Made by a program: the position numbers and the translations under genes
In this document: positions 4,761 through 11,785 of the stretch, in pieces
Layout: each line of letters begins with the position of its first letter
How positions within the stretch are numbered: position 1 is the stretch's first letter
DNA from: Methanoregula sp. UBA247
GTDB taxonomy: Archaea > Halobacteriota > Methanomicrobia > Methanomicrobiales > Methanospirillaceae
NCBI GenBank assembly: GCA_002495055.1
Contig: DADR01000024.1
Location: 69,229 to 81,043 of the forward strand
Reading direction: 5' to 3'
Length of the DNA: 11,815 nt
The notes under the pieces: generated by a model
Database searches by the model: none
Told to the model about the DNA's origin: nothing
What the model saw: the letters and a program-made list of their open reading frames with translations, nothing else

Positions 4761-6702
4761 CTCGGCATACCGTAACGGCGGCGTAGATCTCTGGACAAAA
4801 GATGGCGTTGTCTCAAAAGTCCATTATGATTACAACCCCCCTTTTTTCATTCACTTCCACGACCCGCCCGCTCACCACGATATGATTGACACCCTTGAAG
4901 AGTGGTACGGTGCAAAGGAGTGTGTCATACGGACAATCTTTGGGGATCTTCCGGGGTACTCGGTATATGCCGGCCGTGATGTTGCCGAAGCAATTGAACA
5001 GCAGGCACAATTTGACGTGCAGCTCTTCAATGTCGATGTGCGCCGGGACCAGCGCTTCATGGCGGAGAATGGGATCTTTCCCTGTGGTGCAGAGCATGAT
5101 TCGCGATACTCGCCGGAATTCCCGCACGATCTGGACATTATGGAGATCCAGGTCCACGATAACCCTGCACTTTCATCCGTGTGTTCAGATGTTGAGGTCA
5201 TGTGCGAACATACCGAGAGGCTGACCGGGCAGACATGTGACGTGCTTGCAGATCTCTTCTCGCTTGTAAAGTCACGCAATCCTGATGTAATCCTCATGCC
5301 GGATGCTGATACCTGGATGCCCAGGATCCGCAAAGAGGCACAAAAACACGGGTTCGCTATGCCCTTCTCACGAAACGGGAAGTACCGCCAGATGGATGCC
5401 CGGTCCTACTGGAGTTATGGAAGGGTGGAGCATAAAGAATCCGCCCTCATTCCGGATGGACGTATCCTGATTGACACTGAACAGTCGTTTGTGTACCAGG
5501 AAGGCGGGCTTGAGGGGGTGCTCATGGCGGCCCGGCTCTCCGGGCTCCCGCCGAATCTTGCATCCCGTTTCACCCCCGGCACCCTCATAAGCAGTTATGA
5601 AATCTATGAAGCAGTGAAGCAGGGAATAGCCGTCCCGTTCCGTAAGAGTGAACCGGAGATGATCCGGCATATCTCCCGACTTCAGGCCGCAGACCGGGGC
5701 GGGATGATGTTCCAGCCGGTGCCGGGCATCTACGAAAACGTTGAGGAGATTGATTTCACCTCCATGTATCCCTCGATTATCGTGCAGTTCAACCTGTCTC
5801 CCGAGACGGTCGGGCACTCGGAACGTGAAGGTTTCCTTCCCGCAGCACTTAGACCTCTCCTTGACCTGCGTATCACCACAAAACGACTGAAGAAAACAGA
5901 TCCCCGGTTTGCCGGTATCGATTCAATCCTGAAGTGGATGCTTGTCACCTGCTTTGGATATACCGGTTACAAGAATGCGAAGTTTGGGAGGATCGAAGTA
6001 CATGAAGGTATCACGGGACGGTCCCGGGATATCCTGATCCGCACGAAAGATATTGCAGAGGAGATGGGTTTTACGGTGCTGCACGGGATTGTGGACTGCC
6101 TCTGGGTCCAGGGACCTGCTGTTGAGATGCTGAAACAAAAAGTCGAGAAAGAAATAAGAATTCTCACCGAGATTGAACACTTCGACTGGATTATCTTTCA
6201 ACCAATGAATGACGGGTTTGGAGCATACAACCGTTATTTCGGCAGGCTGTCTGATGGAAGTGTGAAGGTCCGGGGGATCGCAGCACGGCGACACGATACG
6301 CCGGAGTTTATCCGCTCGATGCAGGGTAAAATGCTAAAGGTCATGGCGGGTGCAAAAAGCATTGCAGCGTTAAAAGACAAAAAAGAAGAGATCTGGAATA
6401 TTTTTAAAGATGCGGTAAAACGTCTTCCTGCATCAGACATGAAGGCACTGGTAATCCATCGCCGGATCAGCCGGCTTACCTATACACACCGCTGTCTTGA
6501 AGGAGCAGCAGTACAGGCATACCGTGACCGTGGCATTGAAATTGCACCGGGAATGAAAATCGGGTACGTTGTCCGTGACGCACGGAGGTACGCTGTCGAT
6601 ACCGAATGGGATGCTGCGACTTTTGATCTCCCCTATTACCATGCCCTGCTGGAAAAAGCAGGGGAAGAGATTGCGTTTGTATTTCAGACACAACCTTTAT
6701 AA
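4747..6702 (+). CDS. polB2: Family B DNA polymerase, archaeal PolB2 lineage
   Basis: A 651-residue protein with the family B layout but shorter than replicative PolB (about 780 or more). Motif A is intact: EIDFTSMYPSI with Asp336. Motif B is altered: K396-WML-VTCFG instead of Kx3NSxYG. Motif C reads HGIVDCLW in place of YGDTDS: the first Asp is Ile448, but the second, Asp450, is kept, so both residues equivalent to the metal ligands of active family B enzymes remain. A thumb-side motif is visible at 493-512 (AYNRYFG, then VKVRGIAARR). In the N-terminal exonuclease-like domain, motif I would fall near LDIMEIQVHD (129-138), where the D-x-E pair is not preserved, so proofreading is probably lost. 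This agrees with PolB2, a lineage noted for disrupted motifs whose crenarchaeal member Dpo2 is linked to lesion bypass. The ATG overlaps the preceding gene by 14 bases. No T-rich terminator follows closely. Confidence 0.88.
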   Translation: MWVVDSAYRNGGVDLWTKDGVVSKVHYDYNPPFFIHFHDPPAHHDMIDTLEEWYGAKECVIRTIFGDLPGYSVYAGRDVAEAIEQQAQFDVQLFNVDVRRDQRFMAENGIFPCGAEHDSRYSPEFPHDLDIMEIQVHDNPALSSVCSDVEVMCEHTERLTGQTCDVLADLFSLVKSRNPDVILMPDADTWMPRIRKEAQKHGFAMPFSRNGKYRQMDARSYWSYGRVEHKESALIPDGRILIDTEQSFVYQEGGLEGVLMAARLSGLPPNLASRFTPGTLISSYEIYEAVKQGIAVPFRKSEPEMIRHISRLQAADRGGMMFQPVPGIYENVEEIDFTSMYPSIIVQFNLSPETVGHSEREGFLPAALRPLLDLRITTKRLKKTDPRFAGIDSILKWMLVTCFGYTGYKNAKFGRIEVHEGITGRSRDILIRTKDIAEEMGFTVLHGIVDCLWVQGPAVEMLKQKVEKEIRILTEIEHFDWIIFQPMNDGFGAYNRYFGRLSDGSVKVRGIAARRHDTPEFIRSMQGKMLKVMAGAKSIAALKDKKEEIWNIFKDAVKRLPASDMKALVIHRRISRLTYTHRCLEGAAVQAYRDRGIEIAPGMKIGYVVRDARRYAVDTEWDAATFDLPYYHALLEKAGEEIAFVFQTQPL

Positions 6703-6770
6703 AAAAATCCGGAAAACGCAGAAATTGCCTGATGCCTGTCGGCACCTGCCTGCCAGTAACATTCATTGCC

Positions 6771-6778
6771 TATACAAA
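6771..6778 (+). promoter_or_regulatory. TATA box of the malic enzyme gene
   Basis: TATACAAA at 6771-6778, in the 104-base gap after polB2, predicts a transcript start near 6800, only a few bases before the ATG at 6807. The malic enzyme mRNA would therefore be nearly leaderless and independent of polB2. Confidence 0.5.
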
Positions 6779-6806
6779 CACTCTCACGTATACAGGATGA
6801 TGGGGG

Positions 6807-8021
6807 ATGCTGTTTTCTCCGGGAAGTAGTGAGATCGATAAAGAAGCGCTCGCTCTGCATGCAAAACACCACGGTAAACTGGAGATCCGCTCAAAGGTTC
6901 CCCTGAAGAACAAACACGATCTCTCCCTGGCGTATACCCCGGGTGTAGCTGAAGTGTGCCGGGAAATTGCCAGGGATAAGAACCTTGCCTATAAGTATAC
7001 CATGAAGGCAAACACGATTGCGATCGTTACGGATGGCTCTGCTGTGCTCGGTCTTGGCAATATCGGGGGGTATGCAGCAATCCCCGTGATGGAGGGAAAA
7101 GCGATCCTTTTTAAGGAGTTTGCTGACATCGATGCGTTCCCGATATGTTTTGAAAATTATGATACCGATTTTACTGACCAGGTTAAAAATATAGCGCCGG
7201 TTTTTGGAGGTATCAATCTTGAGGATATTGCTGCCCCCAAATGTTTTGAGGTTGAAGATGCCCTGCAGGACATAGGGATTCCGGTGATGCATGATGATCA
7301 GCACGGGACCGCTGTTGTGGTTCTTGCTGCGATTCTCAATGCCTGCAAAGTAACCGGGAAAAAATTTGAGGACCTGAATATTGTCATATGCGGAGCCGGA
7401 GCAGCTGGTTACGCCATTACCCGGTTACTCAAATGTATCGGGTATGATCCTGATGTCTGCACAAAAGTGAACGAGATCATCGTCTGTGATACGCACGGGA
7501 CCATTTTTCGTGGACGGGAAGGACTGTACAAAAACAAATATAAGTTCATCCTTGCAGAGGAAACAAATCACCCGGTGCTAGCTGGAACACTTGCAGATGC
7601 GATGATTGGTGCTGATGTTTTTATCGGTGTTTCGGCACCGCAGATTGTTACCGAAGAGATGGTCCGGACAATGAACAAGGACGCAATTGTTTTTGCAATA
7701 GCAAACCCGGTGCCGGAGATATGGCCCGAAGCAGCGAAGAATGCCGGCGCTGCTGTGGTGGGAACCGGGCGAAGTGATTTTCCTAACCAGATCAATAACG
7801 TCCTTACATTTCCGGGCATGTTCAGGGGAGCGCTCGATGCTCGTGCCACACGGATAACTGATGAAATGAAGATTGCTGCAGCACATGCGATTGCAGATTA
7901 CCTGCCAAAACCCCAGAAGGACCGGATCCTGCCAAATATTCTCGATAAAGGTGTGACCCGGGCAGTAGCAAAAGCTGTGGCAAAGGCTGCGGAGAAGTGT
8001 GGTTGCAGCAGAAAAATATGA
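6807..8021 (+). CDS. Malic enzyme (malate dehydrogenase, oxaloacetate-decarboxylating)
   Basis: A 404-residue enzyme that oxidatively decarboxylates malate to pyruvate and CO2 with NAD(P)+. In methanogens with a partial citric acid cycle it links C4 acids to pyruvate. Visible landmarks: LAYTPGVAE with the catalytic Tyr43; VTDGSAVLGLGNIG (74-87); EGKAILFKEFADIDAFP with catalytic Lys98 and acidic residues; MHDDQHGTA with metal-binding Asp163 and Asp164; the Rossmann loop GAGAAG (196-201); VGTGRSDFPNQINNVL (318-333). The length is that of the short archaeal/bacterial form, without the phosphotransacetylase-like C-terminal domain of MaeB. No earlier in-frame start is supported and no good Shine-Dalgarno precedes the ATG, in keeping with a very short leader. 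It is convergent with the next gene, 12 bases apart. NAD or NADP preference cannot be decided by eye. Confidence 0.92.
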   Translation: MLFSPGSSEIDKEALALHAKHHGKLEIRSKVPLKNKHDLSLAYTPGVAEVCREIARDKNLAYKYTMKANTIAIVTDGSAVLGLGNIGGYAAIPVMEGKAILFKEFADIDAFPICFENYDTDFTDQVKNIAPVFGGINLEDIAAPKCFEVEDALQDIGIPVMHDDQHGTAVVVLAAILNACKVTGKKFEDLNIVICGAGAAGYAITRLLKCIGYDPDVCTKVNEIIVCDTHGTIFRGREGLYKNKYKFILAEETNHPVLAGTLADAMIGADVFIGVSAPQIVTEEMVRTMNKDAIVFAIANPVPEIWPEAAKNAGAAVVGTGRSDFPNQINNVLTFPGMFRGALDARATRITDEMKIAAAHAIADYLPKPQKDRILPNILDKGVTRAVAKAVAKAAEKCGCSRKI

Positions 8022-8033
8022 AAAGTCCCGTTA

Positions 8034-8336
8034 TTAATGGAGTTCGTGCTCATAGCGTTGTGCGGCTTCTCCGCCTTTCATGCAGAAATCATGATAAATG
8101 AGCCCGAGCTTTTGGGTAACCGGACATTTCCTGCAGGTGCATCCTGTATCTTCTGAAATACAGAGCATACTTTTTCCGGCTATACAATAGAGCAACTCAC
8201 TATGTTCCCGGGCACAGCGGTTGTAGGAGGGACATGCAGGGCAGATACAGGACTGCCGCTTTTCTTGCGTGATTTGCTTGCGTTCTTTCGCATTCTTCTC
8301 CCAGGACATGTTAAGCCATTGTTCAAATGCATCCAT
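8034..8336 (-). CDS. Cysteine-rich small protein, DUF2769-like
   Basis: About 100 residues with ten cysteines, arranged as CxCxxC (30, 32, 35, sequence CICPAC), then Cys41, 51 and 59, a second CxCxxC (66, 68, 71, sequence CTCRKC), and Cys85. This pattern, with CPSYNRCA and CRKCPV, resembles the DUF2769 family found mainly in methanogens; the assignment is from memory of the motif. Two CxCxxC clusters suggest binding of zinc or an iron-sulfur cluster. The function is unknown. The start is ambiguous: a TTG at 8357 directly follows an in-frame stop, while ATG 8336 gives a typical MDAFEQWLN start and is preferred. It lies just after the thioredoxin gene on the same strand, so the two are probably one operon and the thioredoxin may keep these cysteines reduced. 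Confidence 0.75.
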   Translation of the reverse strand: MDAFEQWLNMSWEKNAKERKQITQEKRQSCICPACPSYNRCAREHSELLYCIAGKSMLCISEDTGCTCRKCPVTQKLGLIYHDFCMKGGEAAQRYEHELH

Positions 8337-8362
8337 ACAGATCTCTTGATCCTGCAATCAGT

Positions 8363-8755
8363 TCATCCATAACCTGTGATGTCATAATTTATTGTCGTGG
8401 AATTTTTTGCACACTCTTTACCGTGGACAAGTACTTCATCGATCATCTTTTTGAGCAACGCCGGGTAAACTGCTCCTACCATCTCCTGTACAGGTTTGCC
8501 ATTGCAGAAGAATTTGAAGGTGGGGGTGCTCCGGACACCATAGCGTTCGGCAGTCCACTGGTTTGCCATGATGTTGATGCGAACAAAAATAACCGAGTCC
8601 TTGAATTCCTGTGCAAAAATTTTAAAGAACGATTCCATCTGGTGACAGAACGCACATGTGGGACTATAGAACATGACTGCTACGGGTTTTGTTTCTTTCT
8701 CAACGGTGTTTTCCCAGATGAGGTCATTTCCTTCAACGAGCGTGTCTTCTGCCAT
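8363..8755 (-). CDS. Thioredoxin-family protein
   Basis: A 130-residue thioredoxin-fold protein. The active site is SPTCAFCHQM, with the redox pair Cys34 and Cys37 in a CAFC motif instead of the classical CGPC, and the cis-proline loop is RSTPTFKFF with Pro78. The strands VAVMFYSP and VIFVRINIM match the family core. The tail after about residue 108 (VLVHGKECAKNSTTINYDITGYG) extends beyond a minimal thioredoxin and carries an additional Cys near 114. No signal peptide, so it is cytoplasmic. It probably reduces protein disulfides; the CAFC dipeptide suggests a redox potential different from bulk thioredoxin. A weak AAGGA ribosome binding site precedes the ATG. It is first in a two-gene operon with the cysteine-rich DUF2769-like gene, which is a plausible partner or client. 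Confidence 0.9.
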   Translation of the reverse strand: MAEDTLVEGNDLIWENTVEKETKPVAVMFYSPTCAFCHQMESFFKIFAQEFKDSVIFVRINIMANQWTAERYGVRSTPTFKFFCNGKPVQEMVGAVYPALLKKMIDEVLVHGKECAKNSTTINYDITGYG

Positions 8756-8793
8756 CCGGAATTCCTTCTCAGCCAGTCATTAGGAGATACAAA

Positions 8794-8803
8794 AGATATA
8801 GTT
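8794..8803 (-). promoter_or_regulatory. TATA box of the thioredoxin operon
   Basis: On the minus strand this reads AACTATATCT. It predicts a transcript start near 8773 and a leader of about 18 bases before the thioredoxin ATG at 8755. It lies in the 311-base divergent region shared with the aldehyde dehydrogenase gene. Confidence 0.5.
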
Positions 8804-9009
8804 TGTCCTGCTGGCAAGCAAGAATACATCTTTTCCCGGTACCGCATTACCTCAGTTCGATCACTTTCTCATAATAACCAAAAGACAATAATTCCCTGTA
8901 GAGATGGTTTGTAATAGACAATGACACGGGGAAACTTTAAAAAAAACTAAGGACTGGTTGATACACTATCCAATAATGAACATTTTTTCTATTTTTTCAA
9001 ACGATACTG

Positions 9010-9018
9010 AAAATTTAT
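9010..9018 (+). promoter_or_regulatory. Candidate TATA box of the aldehyde dehydrogenase gene
   Basis: AAAATTTAT/AAATTTATT around 9010-9018 predicts a start near 9040, just before the ribosome binding site GGTGA (9053-9057), which is nine bases from the ATG at 9067. Confidence 0.4.
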
Positions 9019-9066
9019 TGCGTAGGGACGGCAAATCAGGATTGATAACAAGGGTGAGAATAGCTA

Positions 9067-10497
9067 ATGCTGATGCGAATTGGTGGGAAGGATACAGAGG
9101 GGATCGATGCACGCTGGATTGAGGTGAAGAACCCTGCAACCAGTGAGCTTATCGATAGAGTGCCGTCAGGGACAAAAGACGATGTTTCCAGCGCAGTTGA
9201 TGCTGCTGAAGCGGCATTTGCTGCCTGGGCAAAAAAGGCCATGCGTGACCGGGGAATAATCCTGTATCATGCAGCCCAAAAGGTAAGGGACCAGCAGAGA
9301 GATCTTGCCCGGCTTCTTACTCTGGAACAGGGCAAACCCATAAGAGAATCAGTTGACGAAGTGCGTGGTTATGCAAATATCCTTGAATTCTATGCAGGTA
9401 TTTCTGCCCGGCAGCAAGGTGAAGCAATTACGCTGGGGAGCCAGGGTGATTGTATCGTACTACGCCAGCCAATCGGTGTCTGCGGGGCAATTATCCCCTG
9501 GAATATGCCGGTACTAATCATGGGCTGGAAAATTGGTCCTGCCCTGCTTGCAGGAAATACCATGGTGCTGAAACCGGCATCCTCAACTCCCCTGACAAAC
9601 CTGCGGCTTGCACAGATTCTTGAAGAGGCAGGTTTAGCTCCCGGTGTGCTGAATGTAGTAACCGGGAGCGGTGAATCGGTGGGTGAAGCAATTGTCAGGC
9701 ACCCGGCAATCCGGAAATTGTCGTTTACCGGTGACTGCGCGACCGGCAATAAAATTCGGGAGATGGCCGGAATGCATCTCAAAGATCTCACTCTTGAACT
9801 TGGTGGTTCCGATCCGATGATTGTTATGCCGGATGCTGCCATAGACAAGGCAGTTGAGGGGGCACTCCGGGGCAGGTTTTACAACGCAGGACAGACCTGT
9901 ACCGCAGTAAAGCGGCTCTATGTCCATGAAAAAATTTCGCACCTGTTTATCCAGAAATTAAAAGAACGTGTCGATGCCCTGACCGTAGGCAACGGACTGG
10001 GATCGAAGATTGATATCGGTCCGATGAATAGTGCAAAGCAAAGGGAGAAAATTTCAGTGCTGGTTGAAGAAACCCGGGAGAACAAGGAGGGTACTATCCT
10101 TACCGGAGGATATGCACTGAAAGGAACGGCCTATGAAAAGGGGTATTTCTATCGTCCGACCCTGGTCAGCAATGTCGTGCCTGATACTCAGGTTGTTACC
10201 AGTGAGATTTTTGGCCCCGTACTACCGGTCATGGCCATCCCTGACCTCGACACCGCCATCCGTGAGGCAAATAATACCCGGTACGGGCTGGGAGCTTCAA
10301 TCTGGACAAAAGATCTCGCCACAACGAAAAGAGTATTTGATGAGGTGAAAGCTGGTATCATCTGGGTGAACCGTCATCTTACCGTACCACCGGAAGTGCC
10401 GTTTGGGGGAATAAACGCGAGTGGTATGGGACGGGAGAACGGCCAGCAGGCTCTTGACAGTTATCAGCAGACCAAAACTCTTTTCCTCGGCTGGTAA
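9067..10497 (+). CDS. Aldehyde dehydrogenase superfamily protein, NAD(P)-dependent
   Basis: A 476-residue full-length aldehyde dehydrogenase that oxidises an aldehyde to the acid with NAD(P)+. Landmarks: IPWNMP with Asn146 (oxyanion hole), MVLKPASSTPLT with Lys169, LELGGSDP with general base Glu244, NAGQTCTAVKR with nucleophile Cys278, EIFGPVLPV with Glu380, and PFGGINASGMGRE near the C terminus. Ser173 stands where NAD-specific enzymes usually have Glu, so NADP may be accepted. The nucleotide loop reads FTGDCATG instead of the usual FTGSTATG. Substrate is not decidable: succinate semialdehyde, lactaldehyde (as in F420 side-chain synthesis) and glyceraldehyde-3-phosphate enzymes all share this fold. 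GGTGA at 9053-9057 is the ribosome binding site. No signal peptide. The gene stands alone and converges on the DUF3821-type gene, 5 bases apart. Confidence 0.93.
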   Translation: MLMRIGGKDTEGIDARWIEVKNPATSELIDRVPSGTKDDVSSAVDAAEAAFAAWAKKAMRDRGIILYHAAQKVRDQQRDLARLLTLEQGKPIRESVDEVRGYANILEFYAGISARQQGEAITLGSQGDCIVLRQPIGVCGAIIPWNMPVLIMGWKIGPALLAGNTMVLKPASSTPLTNLRLAQILEEAGLAPGVLNVVTGSGESVGEAIVRHPAIRKLSFTGDCATGNKIREMAGMHLKDLTLELGGSDPMIVMPDAAIDKAVEGALRGRFYNAGQTCTAVKRLYVHEKISHLFIQKLKERVDALTVGNGLGSKIDIGPMNSAKQREKISVLVEETRENKEGTILTGGYALKGTAYEKGYFYRPTLVSNVVPDTQVVTSEIFGPVLPVMAIPDLDTAIREANNTRYGLGASIWTKDLATTKRVFDEVKAGIIWVNRHLTVPPEVPFGGINASGMGRENGQQALDSYQQTKTLFLGW

Positions 10498-10515
10498 AAA
10501 AATTATTTTCTTTTT
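10496..10515. terminator. Overlapping T-rich terminators of convergent genes
   Basis: A7 at 10496-10502 gives T7 on the minus strand straight after the DUF3821-type gene's stop. The plus-strand run TTATTTTCTTTTT at 10503-10515 serves the aldehyde dehydrogenase gene and lies inside the 3' end of the opposing gene. Both fit hairpin-independent archaeal termination. Confidence 0.5.
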
Positions 10516-11522
10516 GGTATCATTGCACAGCCAACAAGTACGAATGCAACGATAATCGCGATAGACGACAGGGGAGATTTCTGGGTTGTAGTGAGGGGCT
10601 GGGACAGGGTTGTAGTGATTGGGGATGCTGTCTGGAGTGTTGTTGCCGGTGCCAGTGTTGCTGGGGTTGAAGGCATTTTCTCATATATGTTGAATGTCGT
10701 TGATCCTGTTACCTCAATTACAACTCCTGATACCATGACAATATACTCATCAGGTCTGAATGTTGATGCATCAACGTCAAATGACCACTGGTTCATTCCT
10801 CCGCTGCCTGGTTCTATAGTAACCGTTCCGGACGAACCTGAAAATTCACCACTCTGTGATTTCTGTGATGGTTTGAACGATGAGGAAGTGATTTCAATGA
10901 GAAGTTTATTTCCAACTGCAAGGTTGGTCGAGCCGGTGATGGTAAACTTGTCACCAACAACATGATCCCCAATCGGATTGATAAATGCAGTGGGATTCCC
11001 GATGATAAATGATGTAGTGGCAAATGTATCGTCGAGGTTCTGGCTGTTGATCGCCCGCATCAGCGCATTGGCGCCATCCGGGGTCTGGAGGCTGCCGGTT
11101 CCTGTGAGCTGGAAAATGGAAGTGCCGGTTCCTAACTGCCGGTTGATTATACTACCTGTCGGGCTGTCATAGTAAATATCAAACTCTCCATTCATCATCG
11201 GGTGCTGGACCAGGACATAGTATTGGCCGGGTGCAAGGTTTTGGGTGTCAGCGGATTTTAGTTCATACTCGTACGTGTTATCATCATTTGTGTTAACGGT
11301 GGAAATCTTTACATAATTGTACCCGAGCAGCCAGACCTGCAGACCATTGCCTGGGTGGCCTGTTGCAATGCCATGAATAAATACCGGATCCCCGTTTGCG
11401 ATGGTCGGCGCTCCGGCAAACGAGGTACCGGGAGATAAGGTGACAGATGATACCGGTGAAATGATAAGAATGGCAGACAAAATCAGAAGGAACTCTATCC
11501 TGCGAATCAAGGGGGTTGACAT
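10503..11522 (-). CDS. Secreted membrane-anchored protein, DUF3821-type (Methanomicrobiales surface protein)
   Basis: A 339-residue cell-surface protein. Residues 1-26 are a signal peptide: RR at 7-8, a hydrophobic core at 10-22, and likely cleavage after SPVSS. Two beta-rich extracellular domains follow, about 28-140 (GDPVFIHGIATGHPGNGLQVWLLG) and about 180-280 (VVGDKFTITGSTNLAVGNKLLIE, later FDVDASTFRPDEYIVMV). The layout resembles DUF3821, a family almost restricted to Methanomicrobiales and often annotated as S-layer-like or hypothetical. Residues 284-317 form a Thr/Pro/Ser-rich stalk, probably glycosylated, leading to a transmembrane helix (318-334) and the basic tail PKRK. No PGF- or PEF-CTERM sorting motif is seen, so anchoring is by the helix. 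Mature domains contain no cysteine; the only Cys is in the membrane helix (332). Function unknown. A minus-strand TATA candidate lies at about 11565-11575. Confidence 0.82.
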   Translation of the reverse strand: MSTPLIRRIEFLLILSAILIISPVSSVTLSPGTSFAGAPTIANGDPVFIHGIATGHPGNGLQVWLLGYNYVKISTVNTNDDNTYEYELKSADTQNLAPGQYYVLVQHPMMNGEFDIYYDSPTGSIINRQLGTGTSIFQLTGTGSLQTPDGANALMRAINSQNLDDTFATTSFIIGNPTAFINPIGDHVVGDKFTITGSTNLAVGNKLLIEITSSSFKPSQKSQSGEFSGSSGTVTIEPGSGGMNQWSFDVDASTFRPDEYIVMVSGVVIEVTGSTTFNIYEKMPSTPATLAPATTLQTASPITTTLSQPLTTTQKSPLSSIAIIVAFVLVGCAMIPKRK

Positions 11523-11564
11523 ACTACTCAGCTGATATAGATCCTGAACGGTGATGAAGGTGTC

Positions 11565-11575
11565 TGGCCAATTTA
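11565..11575 (-). promoter_or_regulatory. Candidate TATA box of the DUF3821-type gene
   Basis: The minus strand reads GGATAAATTGG here, predicting a transcript start near 11545 and a leader of about 23 bases. A second TATA-like stretch, CTATATC at about 11535-11541, is too close to the ATG at 11522 unless translation starts further in, and no later ATG exists nearby. Confidence 0.3.
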
Positions 11576-11642
11576 TCCATCAGCATCTGTCCAGATTCAA
11601 GGGAATACTACCCTTTTTGTCGGGAACCATGATTGAACGTGA

Positions 11643-11670
11643 TTTTTTGAGGTCCGTTTTTTAAGGTCCG
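11643..11670. repeat. Tandem pair of 14-base repeats
   Basis: TTTTTTGAGGTCCG (11643-11656) is followed immediately by TTTTTTAAGGTCCG (11657-11670), differing at one base. It sits between the divergent DUF3821-type gene and the gene starting at 11786. It may be a pair of binding sites or a slippage duplication. Confidence 0.6.
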
Positions 11671-11679
11671 CATATGACA

Positions 11680-11727
11680 AAGGTATCCAGCCAAATACCT
11701 TGTATATTGAATCATCAATGTTGGCTG
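11680..11727. promoter_or_regulatory. Cluster of overlapping dyads upstream of a promoter
   Basis: AAGGTAT (11680-11686) pairs with ATACCTT (11695-11701). The loop part CAGCCAA (11688-11694) is the exact complement of TTGGCTG (11721-11727), and ATTGA-ATCA-TCAAT (11706-11719) forms another dyad between them. The first and the outer pairings are mutually exclusive. The cluster ends six bases before a TATA candidate at 11733, where an operator would be expected. Confidence 0.4.
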
Positions 11728-11732
11728 CCCGT

Positions 11733-11740
11733 AATTATAT
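11733..11740 (+). promoter_or_regulatory. TATA box of the gene running off the right edge
   Basis: AATTATAT at 11733-11740 predicts a start near 11762. It is followed by the ribosome binding site GAGGT at 11773-11777 and an ATG at 11786, so the spacing of all three elements is consistent. Confidence 0.45.
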
Positions 11741-11785
11741 GAGGATAAGAATAATTTGAAATAGCAGATACTGAGGTAAAAGGAA

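Larger units (their letters stand above)
8756..9066. other. Divergent regulatory region between thioredoxin and aldehyde dehydrogenase genes
   Basis: The 311 bases hold the thioredoxin TATA box (8794-8803) and two plus-strand candidates: an A-rich element at 8934-8948 (ACTTTAAAAAAAAC) and the better placed AAATTTATT at 9010-9018. T-runs at 8983-8998 could stop transcripts from the first. No convincing gene is seen; a 48-codon frame from 8976 is discussed among rejected items. Confidence 0.5.

Noticed and set aside
8327..8914. 195-codon plus-strand ORF opposite the thioredoxin operon
   Set aside because: It is the antisense shadow of the thioredoxin gene, whose CxxC and cis-Pro motifs are unmistakable; the product resembles nothing.
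8976..9122. 48-codon plus-strand ORF (starts MNIFSIFSNDTENLL) overlapping the aldehyde dehydrogenase start, with an A-rich TATA-like element about 36 bases upstream
   Set aside because: It has no ribosome binding site, its second half is out of frame inside the well-supported aldehyde dehydrogenase, and the gene's own TATA candidate lies within it.
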